DNA of 64,000 bases. Origin: Paraphysoderma sedebokerense (lineage: Eukaryota; Blastocladiomycota; Physodermatomycetes; Physodermatales; Physodermataceae). Positions 22,424 to 34,310 of this stretch are shown one piece after another (positions within the stretch are counted from its first letter, which is position 1; every line of letters begins with the position of its first letter). Location: contig JAHLJZ010000005.1 of the NCBI GenBank assembly GCA_025602915.1, positions 620,001 through 684,000 on the forward strand, written 5' to 3'. A model generated the notes under the pieces. The model worked only from the letters and a program-made list of their open reading frames with translations. It had not been told where the DNA came from and searched no databases. Both the position numbers and the translations under genes were made by a program.

Positions 22424-23294
22424 TGTGTCTTTATAAGCGCTTATATGAATTCACTGGATCAAGTAGGAGCTATTGGATTCGAACTGAAGACTGTAAGAGG
22501 TATTCCAGCCGTTTTTATATTCCTTGTTTTTTTCTCGAAGCTGCGGTCACGACATGAAACATCGATAAATATAGAATGAAAAACATAAAATTTCTTCGTT
22601 ACAGAATATTCTAAGCATTCAGAATGTAGCAGAGGAAGTCTATGAGTCTATGTCAAGTCACTCAGTAGCTTATCTCCAGATTCGACCGGACCGTGATTCG
22701 ACGATTCGACGGCAGTCACGTACCAAGAATGCGCGTAGAAGTTTAGAGAGTTCTGCGACCGGACAGAGCCAATGGAACAGGTTGCTGTCATGGTTATGCA
22801 CAGCGAAAAGAAGCTTTCTGTCGATGATTCACGCTTCCATGCATAATATCGTAAAATTAACAAGAGGTTACGATCAGTCTGGGTTTGAGATAAATTATTA
22901 GCTGACAATAAGCGATTCTCTGTGTCGATACGCCTAACGATATGGCAGCTCGTTGATTATAAATGTATGCCTGAATTTCTCAGACAATGCACGAAAAGTA
23001 ATTCATCAGTGACGGAAATACACAAAAGTATCATTAGAGTTTAAATAATTACGCAGGTAACACAGAAGGGGTATTTTCGGTTTTTCTTCACATTTCAAAA
23101 TGAGTAGACGGGCTAGGAACAATTACATCGACAATGATTCAAATCTTCTTGACAAAATAATACAAGCTCTGCGCTGACATTTAGGTATTTTTACAATGTT
23201 AAGCATTAAAGTAATATACAATGGATCTGGTTGCTTGATATCCAGTAGGCATCAAGGCCGCCACTCGATATCACAATTCCCTGTTCTCCTCGGA
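22424..23294. other. Intergenic region, no gene seen
   Basis: Promoter of prepropeptide 3 and the 3' flank of the WD40 gene. ORFs on both strands at 22648-22908 overlap each other and show no features. Confidence 0.4.
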
Positions 23295-26200
23295 TTATAT
23301 ACATTCATATTTATAAGCATTGTCTATGACACTGTCTAGTCTGTAATCGTACACAAATCCTACACCATGATCCAATGTTAACCCCACCAAACCTTTCCCA
23401 TTTGGACAAAACTTGGTGACTAAAACATCGGTATTCCCAATTCTGATATCTTGGGTTTGAGGTCTTACTTCACCCCACGTACCGACTCGGCTGCTACCAT
23501 TCCTATTCACAGATTTTGTCACACTCCGATACTTGATGAATTTCAAATCAAAAATGGCGATAGTACCCAAATGAGTACCCAAAGCTAACAGATTCGGCGC
23601 CAAAGGGTTCACATCGCCTTGTAAATAAATAGATGCAGATTTAGGGTATGTTAAATTGAATGACACTACTGAATTGAATAAAGTAGAAGTTTTTAATCGA
23701 ATGTCGCAATGATGTATAGATTGCGAATCCTTTTGGGTTGTTATGTACGTTATCAAATGTGGATTCGAAGGATCGGGTATAATTTGATTTACTCGGGCGG
23801 AGGTTTTAATGAGAAAGGTGTCTTGTTCTTTAACGACATCATAAGAAATAATTTTAGAGTCTAAACCTCCCGAGATGAGATTGTTGTTGTTCCTTACTAT
23901 CGTCTGGATAGCAGACGTGTGACGCGAATGAATTGGTCTTGTTGAATACGAGTTGGTGGACAACGTCTTGTAAGAGGAATTGAATGATGAATCCAAAATT
24001 TCCCAGAGATAAATTGAGCGATCAGTTCCACCGGTGTAGAATCGGTAGCAATTATCGCTTGGCAGGACCCCAGTTACCGCTGTCAAGCCTCTAGCTATAT
24101 CGTGGGGACAGGTGGATAAATTGAAGATTTCAGGGGCAGCTCGCTTGCTTTTGTCATGTCGAAATCGAAGCAAACTGACAGGAGCAGCCGGCGTGATATC
24201 AACTTTCTTGTTGGAAATAGAAACGAATACGTCAGAACCAACAGAGGCTAATGCTTCGCTCCAAGAATGGTTGAAATCCTTTTTAGTGAATTTTCGAATG
24301 ACGGAGTGCTTGCTATGTGACCATTGCTGAACATCCCCATCCTACGTGGAGAAAGTTTATTATGGCAAGCACAAATACAATGAAGTAACCAAAGCATAAC
24401 GTACCAGGGACGATGTGAGAAACAAATCTGAATGCGAAAACTCATTAAAGCAAATGCTCCTCCATTTTTTCGTTGCCACTTGCTTCACATAATCCATCCG
24501 GATATTTTTCATTAATACACAACTACCATCGGGTGAACGAAAACTGTTCGACACACCGGATCGAATAATAACATTTGCTTGCGATTTGACCGCTCTCTGT
24601 GGCGACGATGCAAGTGATGGGGTTGACGACGTAGTAGGTTGATTATTCTGCTCATCTCTTCCGTGTGCAGAAACAGGACGGTGGTTTGTAATGGAATGAA
24701 TTGGGGGTGTCTTTGGCTGCTTTCGACGTGGCGGTGTAGCCGGTTCCGAAGGGACACGTCTAATCTGTTTAGCGGGTGAATTGGAGTTGTCGCGAGTCGA
24801 CGACGTCGAATATGATCGAGATTGCCTTTTGACCTGGGATGAAGAAGACGAGGTTAAGGAAGAGGTATTGGAAGATTGTGTTCGGACCACCCGAATGGGT
24901 ATCGTACGCCCTGCTTTTCTATCAGAGAATGATGAAGTCTTGCGAAGAGTAAGGGATCCACTGGATGAATTAGGTGAACGGGAAGAAACAGATTCTTGAT
25001 GAATTGACGTCTTCTGAGAATGATCATCTTTTATTGCTGAACCCCGCGAAGGAGATGAGGACTGTGATGAAACTGATATGTGTTGAGATGTAACTTCACG
25101 TCTATTATTAATTGAGTTTCTGCAAATTGGTTCATTCATAGTCTCTTCTGAAGGAAGGGTTGGAGGCTGACGGGAACGGGTATATGAATTGCTCGAGGAT
25201 GTCCGGTGTTCTGTGATGTTTAAAGTGTGGGACCGATTACCTTCCCGATATAACTCCGACGATTGATTCTTAGTGGATTGTAGTAACGTCTCTCTGCTCT
25301 GCGATGATTTAACGGGAATGGTTGGATTCGATGAAAGTGCTGGATATGTGCGTGGATGAGCATTGGCAGCGCTACGGGATGATTTATACCCATTGCTTGC
25401 CAGGAAACTCTGATGCAATAACTCAGAGTGACTTTCGCCTGCGCTTGCGTGTGAGAAAGTGGCAGACGATGAAGGTATCGACGGATAAATATTTGAGGAT
25501 TTTGAGAAAGTCGTCGTTGATCGATTCTGCGTACTTTGAGACGTAGCATTGGGGTTGGAACGTGAAGACTGAGATTCTTTGCTCATGCCGGGACTGGTGT
25601 CCCAAATCAGGTCATCCCAACGCTTCCTACTGTATTCATCGTATTCATCATCCTCTACTTTGATTTTCTTGGAAGGCAAAACATCATTTGAATTTAACGA
25701 GCTATATGTCGTATCGTCCCTTGCGCTATCTGATGCAGCAACTTCCGCATCGCCCGGGTAATGTCGTTTCGAACTAATGGAGAGAGAGGGACGTCCATCA
25801 CTCTCATACCTGCTGGAACTTGGGGGAGAATACAATCGTTTCTCTTCTTGAACTTGTCGCCCTCTGTAGGGTGAGCGATATGAACGCTCGGGTATCGTAT
25901 CTGGACTATCTTTCCACTCACGATCGTACGAATCAGAACGGAAATGAGTGCTGCTAGATCGACTGGTTTCCGAGACATTCCTATCGTATGAAGGCCTATA
26001 GATGTCAGGTTTTCTCCTTGTGCGAGAGCTGTAGGATTCTCGATCCGAGCGTTCTCGCACTCGATCAGGTTCTTTACGCTCAAGAGCAGCGGCATCATCG
26101 GTCCGCCTCAATCGAGATGTCTGTGAGGAAGAGTGCAGTGAATGAGATTTATCGGCTATTTCGTTGTAAAGACTCGGATACTTTGATTTCCATTCATCGC

Positions 26201-26312
26201 CGATGGCCAGATTGCCCCCATCGAGTTCATCCTCAGTGGCATTGACGAAGAGGGGGATGCGAGGACGGCTGGTGGAGTGTGAGGAAGGTGCGGAGGAGCG
26301 GGGATGGGCCAT
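23295..26312 (-). CDS. WD40-repeat protein with long disordered N-terminus
   Basis: Two exons (24405-26312 and 23295-24341) give 984 residues. Residues 1 to about 600 are extremely Ser/Arg/Thr-rich and probably disordered, with RS-like dipeptides and many candidate phosphosites. The last 380 residues hold WD-type repeats: ICFNEFSHSDLFLTSSLDGD, DVQQW, FYTGGTDRSIYLWEI and LISGGLDSKIISYDV, forming one beta-propeller, so the protein is presumably a scaffold. I cannot assign an orthologue. It shares a 291-bp divergent promoter with PP4R3. Confidence 0.8.
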
Positions 26313-26603
26313 ATAGCGACGGAGAGAGTGTGTGTTGTATATTGGTCATGTATTTAAAGTAGTGGTAGTGGTAAAGTGGTTTTTGTTTATTCGCGCTCGT
26401 TCCCTCTCCTCGCTTCCCTCGCTCAATTCCCTCTTTCAATTCCCTCATCATCCATCACTCTCATCCCGCATTCCCTCCCTCTCTCGCTCCCACTCTCAAT
26501 CCCATCCCACATCCCCTCTCATCCCTCCGCCCTTCGATCCCCCCTCCCGCCCCGCCCGTTCCCACACTCCCTCCTCCACGGCCACTCCCAGTCTGATTTC
26601 ACA
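26313..26603. promoter_or_regulatory. Bidirectional promoter WD40 gene / PP4R3
   Basis: 291-bp spacer dominated by CT-rich blocks (as read on plus) next to the PP4R3 start, a common fungal core-promoter composition. No specific site assigned. Confidence 0.4.
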
Positions 26604-29600
26604 ATGTCGTCAAACGTCAGGCGAAGAGTAAAGGTCTACCAGCTGGACGGTGAGAACCAGTGGGCCGACAAAGGAACTGGCTATGTCGAATGCAAGCATC
26701 ACGAGGTAACTATTGCGGCACCCTTCCTCCCCACTTTCTTAAGATCACGGCTCTAAATTACTTTCTCTCCATCTCGCATCGGGTCTGCAACAACCTTCAT
26801 TCTAATCACATCTCTATATTGATATATTGTGATATCCGATCTCCTATTCTGATCTCCTGGATGATGTTTCTATGATTCGTACAGCCGATGAAATCTTATT
26901 TCATTGTTGTGGTTTCTGAAGATGATGCTGCCGTCACGTTAATGAATAGCAAAGTTTTAACATCAACTGGAGATCACGGTTATCAGAGACAGCAAGGTTC
27001 CTTTCTTTTCTTTGATCATTCCAATATCCCTGTGGTATACAAAGATCCTATTCTGAACGAAAATATGCATTCGATTAGACACCTTGATTGTTTGGACAGA
27101 ACCAAGTGGCGTTGATGTTGCTTTGAGCTTTCAAGAAGCGCAAGGATGTCAGGAGCTATGGTGAGCCAATAATTCATCAAAAATCTCTGGAAAAACTATG
27201 GTTTTAAACAAATCCAATTTAGGGATCAACTACAAACGATCCAGGAGAAAATTGCGTCCGAAGCCGACCGCGAGGCTTCGTTCAATCAGAATCAGTTCAA
27301 TTTGTATCAGATGGAAACGGCTGCCAGGAGCTTGAATCGACAAGGAGAGACTGTGGGACTGTCTGAACCGTCATTAGCTAATTTAAAAGAAGTTCTTGAA
27401 GTGATGCAAAATGCGTCAAAAAATCCTTTCGGAAGGGATAAGCTTGCTGAATACATCATGTCCAAGGTTCGTGAATTCTCTTGACAAGAAATTGATGTCA
27501 TTACATTGCAGTTGCGTTCCTTCAAATGGCGGAAATATGTCCTTTGTCTGACCTGTCTTTCACATAACAGAATTATATTGAAAAATTAGTTCCGATATTC
27601 GAACGAGCTGAAGATTTGGAAAGTCTGGACGATTTGCATATATTGTACGAAATTATGAAACTGATAGGTTTGGCTCCAAATTAACTTTAACTCGTTCAAT
27701 GAGTCGACCATTGCACATTTTAACTTTCACATAACTGTAGTAACGCTGAACGACAATTCCGTATTTGAGCACATTGTTCAAGATAATTTAATTTTACCCG
27801 TTTGTGGAATGTTAGAATGTAAACTGCCAAAATTCTTTATCGTGCAGTTTCCTAAATGAGAGCCTAATATGCGTTCCCTTTGACCAGATGACCCGCTTGT
27901 GCCGGGTAGCCGTGGCCAATTTCGAAATTATTTGACACAAAACGTTAATTACAAAAAAGTACGGTCAAAATGATCTTATTTGTTGCAATACCAGCCTGTT
28001 AATTATTTCATACATGTTTTAGGTGATCACAATTAATGATCCAACCATAGAAGCCAAGATACATCAAATATTTCGACTTATGTTCATCAAAGATGTTGTA
28101 GGCGCCAGGTGGATTGATGATATTGCACACAGCATTCTCGTAGCCCTCATGCATTTTCACGAAGTTGATATTATTTCGTACCTTCAGTCGCACATGGAAT
28201 TTGTAGAAGAAATGTAAGCAAACTTTCTATATTTCGTTGGATTAAGATATGAATGTATTAACTCGTTGATAGATTATCTATCCTCAATTCGCCTCAAACT
28301 CCTGTATCCCAAAAACGAGACGTTTTGACATTTGTGAAGGAACTTGTTACAATCAGCAAACAAGTCAACAACCATCAAGCCTTCTTTAGGTTTGTTCAAC
28401 TATCTTTCTATACTATTCTTATCCACACATCTCACCGTCTGGATTTGTTTGTAGGTCGCTGGGGCATCACGGATTTTTCAACATGTTTCATTCCAATCTG
28501 TCTTCGGAAGATCTTGTATGTCGGCAACTCACCTCCGAAATACTGGGAACGATAGTAGAGTACGACCCTGCTCTTGTCCGATCATTTAATCTCGCGCAAT
28601 TTCGGGAAGGTCTGCGACCACTCATCGATCTATTGACGGAAAGACTACTTGTGGACCCCGACTTAGGCTTGAAAACTCAAATCACTGAGATTTTCAAGAG
28701 TTTGATGGATACGGGATTGAGTCTGGAGAATAAAATTGCCGACGTGGGTAATTTTTAATAAATTGTCTCGCTTCTTAACTCTCTATTGATGAAGTTTCCT
28801 GGTTTGTGCTCATGGCTTTTAGATCAACTCTTTCATCAGCGGGGCTGTGAAGTTAGATAACGATGCCGAAGAATTTCTGCAAGTGTATTATGATAATAGT
28901 ATTCAGAAATTAGTTCAGCCGATCCTTCAACTGCCAGACTACAGTCCTAAAGTGCCGATAACTGGTGAGTTGTGGTCGTTTACACCCATTTATATAATTT
29001 GTTTTAATGACAGTCCAATTCACTTTGGCCATCCAGTCAACTCGTCTGTTGATGAACTTGTACTTCCTCGAGAACTCAGTGAATCGATATATCACATATG
29101 TGATTTGCTGACGATGATGGTGAAGAATCATCATTACAGGATTAAGAACTTTTTGATGAGAGCTCCCGTTTCAAGGAAGATGGTTTCTTTACTGAGAGCG
29201 AAAGAGAAGCACATTCAGTTGGGTACGTGCTCAATTATTCACAATTATGGCCTGTCCTTCGTCTCCTCTTTCTGATAATCAATTATATTCTCATCGCAAA
29301 TCACAAAATACAGCTGCACTTCGCTACTTCCGTACTCAAATTGGACAAAAAGATGAATTTTACAACCGCTATATCATTACTCACAATGTATTTGAACCTA
29401 TCGTTCGAATACTTCTCAACATCAATAAGCGCTACAATTTAATGAATTCTGCGATATTGGAGTTATTTGAATTCATCCGAAAGAATAATATGAAGAATTT
29501 GATCTCGTATACTGTCGAAAAGTTTGGAACCTTGGTAGAAAACATCACATATGTGGATACCTTCAAAGATCTGAAACTAAGGTATGAGCAGAATATGGAG

Positions 29601-30260
29601 AAACCAGATGAAGGAGGTTCGGAAGCAACGCGGGTGGAAGATGGGTTCAAGTATGTAGATCATCATTACCGTTCTTGCCGAAGTATAACGCTAATTGCCA
29701 TCCTACACAGGAAAGCATCGGACGGATGGGGATGGCGCAAAGGGGATGCGGCTGAAGAAGCTTACTTCGAGCGTGACGACGAAGAATTGCCGCCCGCAAC
29801 TGAAGCAACACCCTCTCTCCCTACAACAAGTGCACCGGAAACTCAGCAACAGCAACAGCCTATGTTCATGCCGACCCGTACCTCTCTCGTAGACTACGAA
29901 GACGACGATGAGGACGATAAACTCTCAAAGTTGTCTTCTTCGAAAAAGTCAGGCTTTTCTTCTGCCAATAACTCTCAACGGTCACTAAAAACACCGTCAA
30001 CCATCACAATTCGGTCATCCGCACTTAGTTCTGCTCTTTCTGAAAAGCGATCATTGGATTCCTCCTCTACTACCGCCTCCACCACCTCCTCTACATCCCC
30101 CACGTTATCTTCGCAGTCGAATTCAAAAGGAATTAGTATCAATCTCTCTTCTAGCCGTGGCAACGGTTCAGGAACTGGATTAAGGAGAGATAAGCCGGGT
30201 AGTTCATTACTGGACATGAGTGGAATGGACGAAGTGAGAAAAAAGCAGAGGGTCACATAA
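26604..30260 (+). CDS. PSY2: Protein phosphatase 4 regulatory subunit 3 (SMEK)
   Basis: Fourteen exons (26604-26705, 26885-26996, 27079-27160, 27223-27466, 27571-27667, 27741-27818, 27888-27958, 28023-28213, 28273-28389, 28455-28743, 28823-28964, 29037-29222, 29314-29650, 29711-30260) join with correct phases to 865 residues. The N-terminal PH/EVH1-like domain ([20 protein letters not shown]) recognises substrates; the SMK-1/ARM region follows ([59 protein letters not shown]). The tail of about 200 residues is acidic then Ser-rich. With PP4 catalytic subunit and PP4R2 it acts in DNA-damage recovery and nutrient signalling. Intron phases are mixed (0, 1 and 2). Confidence 0.95.
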
Positions 30261-30826
30261 TTGTGTTTGACAATTATTGTTTATTATAAGATTGTTCCAA
30301 CTATGGGAATTAATGAGACGACTCAGTTATCTCTCTTAGATATGTCTTCATCGTCAGCGTTTGCTTCAATTCAAAAATTTTCATATGTATCAACATCACG
30401 CGCATTCCTACTTTTTTTCTGGGCCCTCAAACCAAATGTGTACAAACATTGTCGCCTGTACTTCTTTTCCTCACATATCATGTATCAGTTCTCACTTTTC
30501 TTTTCGCATGTTGATTGGTTTAATGGGGTTTCCATTAAAAGAAAGTCAATATATGAGAGTCGGGTTCTTTAAGACTAGGTTAATTGTAGATAGAAGGGTA
30601 TTATTAATGATTTCATTTGTACTCTGGAATTAAACAAGCAGATTGTTTCGTGCTATAATCCCGTCTTCATTATCGTTGATGTTGCCACGTTTTTGCTAAT
30701 TCTTATTATCTGATACCAACTCACTGCTTTGTTTGCGAGAATCCTTGTTGACACACACTTGTAATGTTTCTGTGGAATTCTGGTTCCAAGAAGACAACGA
30801 TCTATTAACTAGGACGATTAGGTACA
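30261..30826. other. Convergent intergenic region
   Basis: 3' flanks of PP4R3 and the HAD hydrolase. AT-rich, with short ORFs only; nothing further seen. Confidence 0.4.
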
Positions 30827-32127
30827 CTATGTTGGAATCCAATTCTCTATTTCTTTTAAGCTTTGAATCACGTTGACTTTTGGTTTCCGAGGAATACTTG
30901 AGTTTGATGCAAGATTGACCGTCGTAGGATCCTCTGACAGGGAGGATCCTAACGAAAATGTTGATCGGGAAAGTAGTAATGCTTGACATCCAGCTGTGAG
31001 GGCAGCAGTGTAGTCTCTATTTTATACCGAATCGAATATATCGAAGGAGTTAGTGAAATCCCAAGACACGGGTATAAACAACTTAAGCTTAAAATGTTAT
31101 TCCTACTTTTCTAAATCATCACCAATATGCAGTACCTCATTTGCAGCAATTTTGTTTTTCTCAGTATCACCAGGTATTGATTTGAATGTAGAGTTGAATT
31201 GAGAAATTGTGTAACTGAAGATTTTTGTATCCGGTTTTTCGAATCCAGATTCATGAGAACTTATTATCAGTGAAAAATAGGATGAAAGATCTAAGGATTT
31301 TAATATGTCGACTGAAGTCCGCGAAATTGTCGTAATTGTGAAACTGTCAGTATTGTGACTAGAATCACAACATGGCAAATGAAAAGAGAGTTTAAATTTT
31401 GCGTAAAGTAGATAGCGTTACCTAGTCTAGAATCGGAATTAGATACGACGGCTAGAGCCATTTTTCGTTCATGAAGGCTTTTTAATGTTGGAATCGTATC
31501 AGGATAAACCTAATTGGAGCACATGAGATCACTTCCATACTGTAGCATTGATCAAAATTCAAATCATGATCAAACCTCATACCACCCGCCCTTCTCAAAC
31601 CCGGTCCAAATATTTTCGAATACTTGGTTCTGTACTTTTCCAAATCTCTCTATTTCCACCCCGCCGTTTCTGAACGTGTTCGAAACAACTTCAGCCCACC
31701 ATTGCTTCAACGGGATTTGATGGTAACGTCCATAATTAGGATGCTTACGACGTTGTAGTGTTATCGCTTTAATAAAACTCGTTTGAAGAGTTATCGGGGA
31801 AGGTACAGAAATGAATTCTGATGCAGCGCGGGACTGTCGAGAATTATGTGACCGTCGGTTAGAATTTGATAGACTAAGACTTTGATGCGTAAAAATGTGA
31901 TAGATACATAGAGTTCACCTACACTCGCTGTGGGACTTTGATTATTGAAGAGGAGGGAACGGTTAACGAAGAATTCACGAAGGTTTCAGAATGTATCCAG
32001 GGCGCACAACCTACCGGAACAAAGTGCTGAACGCATCTAACCAAAACATTAGCATCATAACTCGAAATCTTGATTCCCGAGAATATCACTACTTACCGAA
32101 CGTTACCAGGCGTACTTTATGTCGCAT
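30827..32127 (-). CDS. HDHD3: HDHD3-like HAD-superfamily hydrolase
   Basis: Seven exons (32097-32127, 32015-32036, 31908-31935, 31576-31833, 31422-31509, 31107-31311, 30827-31016) give 273 residues. HAD motif I is VTFDAFSTLF, motif II LAVVSNSDSRL, motif III lies in the ESGFEKPDTKIF stretch, and motif IV is HIGDDLEKDYTAALTAG, so the catalytic aspartates and lysine are present. The cap region GELYSRAASEF up to RRKHPNYG has the same spacing as in HDHD3. Substrate is unknown in the family. Exons 2 and 3 are only 22 and 28 nt. The acceptor of exon 4 (CGACAG) was chosen because it alone gives correct phase and family spacing. Confidence 0.87.
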
Positions 32128-32294
32128 TTTGTTTCTGACGATGGAGAGAGGCCGGTTGACGACTGAAGTTGAACCAACGCGTAGACGCCATGGAAGCAAG
32201 TCACGTGCATGTAAACAAAGTCAACTTCTGGCAACTCTGGAATTGAACCGCCCAGCTGATTCAGTTAGCATCAATCTGCCGAATTGCGTTGAAA
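32128..32294. promoter_or_regulatory. Bidirectional promoter HDHD3-like / bystin with TCACGTG
   Basis: 167-bp spacer between two start codons. TCACGTG lies at 32201-32207, almost central. Confidence 0.45.
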
Positions 32295-34161
32295 ATGGGT
32301 AAATCTGCCATACCAAAGTACGCCAAAACACAAAGACACGATCCTCTGTATTTACAGATTCAAAAAGATGTCGATGTCTCTGCTGAGGGTCCTCGCCGAG
32401 TTCGAACGAAGGAGGGTAGAAGCAAGAAGCTGAAAGAGAATGAAGTACGCTCAGTTCCTTGATATGATTGCTGCTTTGTTCTCATTAATATCACAGTATA
32501 TATTAATAACTTTCAATCCGATTTGACAAATTAGGATTACGTTGACTCTAAAATTTCCAAGAAGATTTTGGAGATCGCGAAAGAACAGCAAGATGAGTTA
32601 AGAGATGATGCGGGTGAAAAGTAAAAGTTTTACATTTTCTGAAATGGGGATGATCACATATTGATTTGAACTATTGATTTCTTGCTAGACCCGTTGCCGC
32701 CCAACGAACTCATGTTTTTGGAAAGCAGTTACAAGTCGACAGTGAAGACGAAGAAGATGTAACTGTAGAATATGAAGAGACCGAAGAGTGGGCAGATTAT
32801 GAGGATGATATGTTGGTATGTAAAATAATTACTTATGGGTTTAAAATGATGGTCTAAACTGATATTGGTGATTGTGAAATTGCAGGAGATTTCGGAACAA
32901 GATCAAGCTTTATTAGAGCAATTTTTCCCGTCACAACCGAAAGAACGACAGAACCTTGCAGACATTATTAGTGCCAAATTGCAGGAACATGAACAGAATT
33001 TTACCCCAGAGGGTGAGTAGTTACTTATTTAGGTGATCAACTAATCTTGCGGGGAATCGAAATACTGACATTTATGGGTAATAATTAGAAAAAGCAACCA
33101 GTCTTGGAATGAATCCAAAAGTTGTCGAAGTTTATTCGAAGTATGTTTCAAACACTCTGGAATTTTTTCTGTTGTTCTAGTTAGTAACATTTTTGTCACT
33201 TTTAGAGTGGGGATCCTGCTTTCACGCTACAAGTCTGGCAAATTACCGAAGGCCTTCAAAATTATCCCATCGCTTGCGAACTGGGAAGATGTCCTATATA
33301 TTACTCGTCCCGACGAATGGACTCCAAACGCCATGTTTGAAGCTACGAAAATTTTTATTTCCAATTTTAATGCTAATATGGCACAAAGGTAAACCTGTTG
33401 TTCGATTATGGATATTTGATTTGACATCATGCTGACGAAAAGAATTTTAGATTTTTGAATTTAGTTCTATTGGAACGAGTCCGAGACGATATAAATCGAA
33501 CGAAAAAACTCAATTATCATTTGTATATGGCGTTAAAAAAAGCTCTTTACAAACCAGCAGCGTTTTTTAAAGGGATATTGTTACCTTTATGTGAGGTAAA
33601 TGAATATTTTGTTAGAAGTATCGCGGGCGAACGCTTACGAATCATTCTTTAGGGCAACTGCACATTACGTGAAGCAGCCATTATTGGTAGCGTCCTCGCA
33701 AAAGTTAGCGTACCAGCTCTTCATTCAAGTGCCGCATTACTGAAAATTGCCGAAATGGATTATACTGGTAAGTCTCGACATCCTCCTATTTCTTGTCTAC
33801 AATTCTTCCTTCGATGGAGAAACTAACCAGCAACATTCTCGCAGGGTCCAACTCATTATTCTTACGAGTTCTCCTGGATAAGAAATATGCACTTCCATAC
33901 AAAGTGGTAGATTCATTAATATTCCATTTCTTACGATTTAAACATGACGAACGAACCCTGCCAGTTCTGTGGCACCAATGTCTCCTCGTATTTGTTCAAC
34001 GCTACAAACAAGATTTAACCCCTGAACAAAAAGAAGCACTTCTAGATTTGTTAAAATATAAAAATCACGAAGGAATTACACCAGAAGTGAGAAGAGAAAT
34101 TGTGAATAGTAGCTGTAGAGGTGAAGTTACGAATATGGAAGTTGAAATGGTTGATGTCTGA
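32295..34161 (+). CDS. ENP1: Bystin, 40S ribosome biogenesis factor
   Basis: Nine exons (32295-32444, 32535-32620, 32689-32815, 32886-33012, 33089-33140, 33206-33388, 33451-33595, 33653-33767, 33845-34161) give 433 residues. The bystin domain is clear: [71 protein letters not shown] and [20 protein letters not shown]. Bystin/Enp1 is a nucleolar factor needed for 20S pre-rRNA processing and export of pre-40S particles. The N-terminal third is charged and acidic, as usual. All introns are GT-AG. Confidence 0.96.
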
Positions 34162-34310
34162 GTCGTTATATAGTTCTCTGCTGTAACGATTCAAAACTGC
34201 ACTACTTGAAATTTTACAATTGTATTGCAAGTTAATAATGTAAGGCCTATACTATTTCAATATTTACTCCTTACATCGTAGAATTCGTATGATTTTTTGC
34301 ACAAGGTTTT

